Below, piece after piece: positions 59,717 through 64,000 of a stretch of 64,000 bases of DNA (position 1 is its first letter; each line of letters begins with the position of its first letter). A program made the position numbers and the translations under genes. The notes under the pieces are model-generated. The model was given only the letters and a program-made list of their open reading frames with translations. It was not told the DNA's origin and searched no databases. This DNA comes from Antedon mediterranea. Taxonomy: Eukaryota; Echinodermata; Crinoidea; Comatulida; Antedonidae. The stretch lies in the NCBI RefSeq assembly GCF_964355755.1, contig NC_092670.1, positions 8,307,201 to 8,371,200 on the forward strand, given 5' to 3'.

Positions 59717-60419
59717 TGAAGGAATTTGGATAACGTCATAGTATAAAGCTGGCAAGTGCAACCTGGGTGGACAGGAATAAAAGAAATATAACAAAGGGAG
59801 CCAGGGTGGAGTCTGAATAAGAGTAGAAAACAAAGAAGGTAGCTTGGTAGAGATATAGAAAAAATTTGGAATTGTATATATATATATTTTTTTATAACAA
59901 AATATATGTCAACAGTAATTTGAAACTGATAGTGTATTAACAACAAGGGTCAAAATTATCTCGCATTTTGGTCTCTTGATGTAACATATCGACACGTGTA
60001 TAGGGTCTACTGTAGGCCATACCGCAGTAGGCCTACAGCGAACTGGGCCATGAACGATTCGTACAAAGAGACAACTGCATACCTATAATTGTTTAGTAGC
60101 CTAGATTGTTGACGTACGTCACAAATGGAACGGTTGCGGTTATACCTACAGTATTTATGTGTGGCTAAGAAGTGTATCATTATTATACCTATAGGCCTAG
60201 AGATATAGTGAATATTAATACTCATATCCATGCTCTATCTATGGTATCATGTAGGCTACTACTCCTACTACTCCTCCGATATTTTTTTTCTAGGCCGCCC
60301 GCCGATACGTAGGCTACTCAACTGTATCAATATTTTTACATTGATATATTTAATTTCCTCGACATTTCCTCTGTCTCAAGTATTTTATCAGTTATCAGTT
60401 CACCAAATATATATTCACG

Positions 60420-60612
60420 ATATATTTACTTACAATACTATAATGATTGATGAATATTTAAGTTAAGGTAGCTAGTTACTATACAGTATTTTCAGGTAGA
60501 CATCCTCGGCATGTTATTTCATGAAGTAATATTACTCAATGGTTCATTAATTTACTACCTAGCAGCTAGCGTTTCGCTACTGGCTAGTAATAACCAAACA
60601 GTGGTAGGCCTA
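60420..60612. repeat. 5' flank module of the paired unit, copy 3 of 3 (partial)
   Basis: tgatgaatatttaagttaag, catgttatttcatgaagtaa and ttactacctagcagctagcg match 41,090-41,250. It ends abruptly where the zinc-finger fragment begins. Confidence 0.55.
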
Positions 60613-60617
60613 CTGTA

Positions 60618-61094
60618 CAAAGTGGAGAATTAAAAGTACACGTCAGATCTCACACGGGAGAGACGCCATTTGAATGTGAACAATGTGGTAAGAAATTCAA
60701 AGCTAATGCAAATTTGAAAGATCATTTTAGAGTACATACAGAAGAGACACCATATGAATGTATATTTTGTACAAAGAAATTTAAATCTAATGGGTCTTTA
60801 AACTCACATTTGAAATTACACACAGGAAACTTACCATATGAATGTGAACATTGTGAAAGGAAATGTGCCTCTAATGGACTATTAAAAAAACATTTGAGAA
60901 TTTACAGAGAAGAGAGACCATATGAATGTGAACATTGTGGGAAGATATTTAAAACAAATGAAGGATTAAAATCACATTTGAAAACACATGGAGAGCCACG
61001 GTATAAATGCGAATATTGTGGAGTGAAATACCAAGATAAAAGGTGCTTCCAAATGCATTTGGAAAGGCACACAATAGGAATGGGAACAGCTTAA
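60618..61094 (+). pseudogene. C2H2 zinc-finger fragment, type III, 5'-truncated
   Basis: Frame starts inside a finger ([20 protein letters not shown]) and continues through five more fingers to [21 protein letters not shown], matching the last six fingers of the gene at 34,166. It ends MGTA with TAA at 61,092. The N-terminal finger and first array fingers are missing; the break lies at about 60,617, directly after a type I-unit flank module. No start codon in a suitable context, although an internal frame without stops could be translated if spliced to an upstream exon. The tail after 61,094 still resembles the paralogue (aatgatatgtttaac). Confidence 0.8.
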
Positions 61095-61624
61095 TGAATA
61101 GGAAGATTGTATTCTAAAATTTAATTGTAATGATATGTTTAACATACACACAGACATCATAAGGTGACATTGTCAACAGAAATTTAGAACTTGCAAACAT
61201 TTAAAATAACGTTTGAGGAACAGACAGAGGGCGAGACACCATGATGTGAATACGAACATTGTGTCTATTTTTTTCTATTTCTAATCTACAGAGAATACCA
61301 TCAATATACCAGTGTATTTTAGAAGGCTATAAATTAAATTGTCCATTATACGTTTTAATTGCATCGGCCCTTTTTCAACATAGATTTTTCCCTCTTTTAT
61401 GTGGTTAACTACTGTACTATACTTTTATTCATATCACAATCAAAACGATAAACACAATGATTGAATAATATTCAACGTTTTAATGATGTTCATGAACATA
61501 ATGAGTTTAAAATAAATGTATTATAATTATATTTTAGGTGTTTTTTTATTCATTCCATAGAAATATAGAAACAATGTTGATTTCAATCCCTAAAAAATAT
61601 ACTTTGCTCCACTAAATCTTGGTA
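61095..61624. other. Non-coding, decayed 3' part of the type III fragment
   Basis: The first 150 bp match 35,240-35,420 with indels (aatgatatgtttaacatac, then acagacagagggcgagacac). The rest is AT-rich with nothing recognisable. Confidence 0.4.
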
Positions 61625-61740
61625 ACTGGTACGCAACGCAAAGTGGTTTGACCGATCTCAAGCGATAGACTATTCGAACAGTGGCGTGTGATTGGTCAAC
61701 TCGCTTGCGTTGTGTCTCCGTCCTTGCGTTGCGTCCTAGT
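61625..61740. mobile_element. Short MITE with ACGCAACGCAA terminal repeats
   Basis: Left end ACTGGTACGCAACGCAA, right end (reversed) ACTAGGACGCAACGCAA, 116 bp in total. Internal cttgcgttgtgtc is a further copy of the repeat word. Clear target duplication not seen. Confidence 0.5.
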
Positions 61741-62792
61741 GCTTAAGCTTTTTTTTGTCTTGTGTGAGTTCATCTCACGTTTATTTAAATTCTCATTGGT
61801 GAATATATTATATACGTATAAGTACATTTGTGACAATTAAAAGTAAGTGTTTAAAGTAGTTAAAATACAGGTATATTTACACAATAAGATGCTTGAATTC
61901 AGTATTAACCATATTTGTTTTCATTAAAATTTTAGATACGATGTTAATTAAATTGTAAAAATGAAAAATGTCGGTAAAATACATGATTAAAATTTTCTTG
62001 TTAAACTATCTTATTTGTGATCTTATTTGTGTTCGAGTAGAGAGGCTATAAACTCAGGGGAGGAAAATGTAGTATCCTCCCTTTTCACCAAGATAAAAAG
62101 GATGAAATGAAAAAAGAGGAATGCAAAAGTTTGAAAGTTAGATATTTAGAATGATAGCATGCAATGATATATTTAATGAAAACCGTAAAGTTAGAGTCCA
62201 TACACTGTGCAAGTCCAAGATGCGATTTTGGCTCTGTGCGTATGTGAGACGCTTCATACCCGATGTCACCATGGTACAACTACTACTAACAATTTGTATT
62301 TACGATATAAAATACTGCAAATATAGAAAAATATATACATTGCTTAAGCTTAACGCACTCTATCTAACTTGCTCTAACTATGGTAACGAAAATAGCAAAA
62401 CAAAATAACTAACGTCTATAATTTGCGATTTTTTTTTCTGTTTGTACGTACGTTTGTTGATATGAATGAAATTTTCGAAATAAATGAAATTAATTGAAAT
62501 AGTCATTTTTGACTGAGGGATGCCTGATTGAGCTGAGGTCGCTGCTTAACAAGCATGGTAACTTGAAGTTGGTAAAGATCTGTGTTGCCACATTCTAATA
62601 TCGTAGTATAAAGTAGTATTGTTATTCACCTTGCTGAGAAAAAATGTAATTTAATTCATTAAATTTCAAAAGACACACAAGCAAGAAATGTAGGATAGAA
62701 GTAGTAGTGCCAATTAAGGTCATATAGAATAGACCTTTAAAACACCTCCTTCCCAATTAGGCCTACATTTACACAATAAAAAAATGCATTTT
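61741..62792. other. Intergenic stretch
   Basis: No gene seen. AT-rich, short incidental frames only. Confidence 0.3.
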
Positions 62793-62873
62793 AGTCGCGT
62801 GCAACTATGTCGATCGGTTGGTTGGTCGGTCGGTCGGTCGGTTGGTTGGTAAACACTACTTGGGCACGCGACT
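62793..62873 (+). mobile_element. MITE-like GTCGCGTG/(CGGT)n repeat
   Basis: agtcgcgtgcaactatgtcg, ggtcggtcggtcggtcggtt, and ggcacgcgactgcagccatg. It adjoins the SINE-like sequence at 62,874. Confidence 0.55.
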
Positions 62874-63130
62874 GCAGCCATGGGTTCGAGCCTGTCTGTA
62901 CCATACAAACTGTATTCTTAGGCAAGATGCTTTACTCGTATTGCCTCGTCCTTCGGATGGAACGTAAAGCCGTTGGTCCCATGTTTATAGTGCACGTTAA
63001 CGAACTTGGTACACTATTCGCAAAGAGTAGTGGATCGTCTCCCGGTGTGCTGAACTGGTAGGCGCTGCACTACTGGGTCCGTGGAGGGCCTACTCCGAAT
63101 TTCCTCAGTTTCCAGTTAAACTTGAGGAAA
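62874..63130 (+). mobile_element. SINE-like repeat
   Basis: Box B-like GGTTCGAGCC at 62,883, then taggcaagatgctttactcg, gtccttcggatggaacgtaa, agccgttggtccc and tccagttaaacttgag. This resembles a dispersed repeat common in marine invertebrate genomes (recalled, not searched). The adjoining MITE-like part may be its 5' head. Confidence 0.45.
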
Positions 63131-63405
63131 ACTACAGGTTCATTATTTATTGCTTTATTGAAGTAGATTGCTTAGTTATTACTCAGTAGGCCGCGGTTAC
63201 GGAGTTACCGAGTAGTTTATTTGTTTTATTTATATATTTTATTTATTAAGCTTCAAAAGACAAATTAGAAAGGAGAATGTATGTATAGAATTATAGACAT
63301 ATGACGCATATAACGATCGACGATATCAAGATAAACGTACATTTTTCTTACATAAAACAAAAGAAATTTTCATTCTAGAACCATAGATAACCATTTTTTT
63401 TAAAG

Positions 63406-64000
63406 CAATAAGAACAATAAAATCGTTGATCGCGTGAGAATATTATTGAGCTGTTTTTTGTTTTTTTTTTGCTATTTTGAAATTTCCTGTCACTTTAAGG
63501 ACCCTAATAGAATGATGAATTGGGTCGTCCTAAATATATTTTGATTTTTTCTAAAGCCTACATATCATTACAATTTTGTTTTGGCCTATTAAATATTAGT
63601 GCGTTGTGTTCCTTATCAGTTTATCCGTGGTGCTTAATTAACCATGCAGGGCGTATATACCATTGGGATGTAAGTTTTAATAAAATGAGATACACAAAAT
63701 GACTAAAGGAAATACTATTATTAATAGCAGTAATAGTAGTATTAATACTACTATTATTTCTTATATAACTTTATACATCTCTATGCAGTTACTAACATTG
63801 AATTAATGTTATGTGTATTTTCAGCATTTAAAATAATGATAAAGTTAAAACTATAAATTAGTTATAATGTTTCATTCTGTTTCTTAGTCACGGCTTGTAA
63901 CAATATTTTCTGTGCCAGCGACTATTAATTGGTTTGATTGTATTTTGGTTTCCATTGATTTTGTTACCCTCATTTTTAAAATCTTTTGTTTAATTAAATT
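63406..64000. repeat. Segmental duplication shared with 26,671-27,293
   Basis: Starts at caataagaacaataaaatcg, exactly where the small open frame of the other copy ends, and stays colinear to the window end. A further type III-like gene may follow outside the window if the colinearity continues. Confidence 0.85.

Overview
This is AT-rich eukaryotic (animal) DNA. It carries spliceosomal acceptors with polypyrimidine tracts, AATAAA signals, large arrays of TGEKP-type C2H2 zinc fingers and a dense load of Helitrons, MITEs, SINE/LINE tails, a Polinton relic and Penelope-type hammerhead motifs. No bacterial-style operon is visible. Transposon content and the abundance of AGGCCT and TACAGTA words suggest a marine invertebrate, possibly an echinoderm or other deuterostome. 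The species cannot be fixed from the sequence.

The window is a tandem cluster of C2H2 zinc-finger genes, all on the + strand, built by repeated segmental duplication. Three paralogue classes can be told apart. Type I (1.4-4.5, 16.3-17.3 and 45.2-49.5 kb) has a family-specific N-terminal finger, then a block of 25-residue degenerate fingers, then 10 to 41 ordinary 28-residue fingers. Type II (7.7-8.7, 20.6-22.0 and 52.8-54.2 kb, plus a relic at 12.4 kb) has the same N-terminal finger, an acidic linker and about ten fingers; every copy is broken. Type III (28.6-30.8 and 34.2-35.3 kb, plus a 5'-truncated copy at 60.6 kb) has 10-14 fingers. The type III gene at 28.6 kb ends in an expanded repeat made only of the inter-finger linker. 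Types I and II form a paired unit present three times: unit A at about 0-8.8 kb, unit B at about 15.2-24.4 kb, unit C at about 40.8-55.7 kb. The last 0.6 kb repeats 26.67-27.29 kb, so another duplicated block probably continues beyond the window.

Only three loci read as intact genes: 28,578-30,779, 34,166-35,338 and 45,241-49,494 (1,417 residues, 41 finger units). The type I gene at 1.4 kb has one frameshift in an A-run, and the one at 16.3 kb has one nonsense codon. Type II and III genes share an upstream module (an ATTTGCAT-like octamer, then CCAAT, then a short exon ending at a GT donor), which suggests common regulation of the cluster.

Between the genes lie at least three families of non-autonomous Helitrons. 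One copy can be dated as younger than the unit A/unit C duplication, because the empty A|T site survives in unit A. There is also a decayed Polinton/Maverick PolB (about 13-14.2 kb), an hAT-like element with an 8-bp target duplication (38.0-39.6 kb), and two hammerhead-like motifs (59.4 and 59.7 kb). Different minisatellites have expanded in different duplicates: a 75-bp finger unit (14, 1 and 9 copies in units A, B, C), a 56-bp satellite (about 28 copies in B, one in C), a 46-bp AATAAA-bearing unit (nine signals in C, two in A and B) and a 17/22-bp array inside one Helitron.
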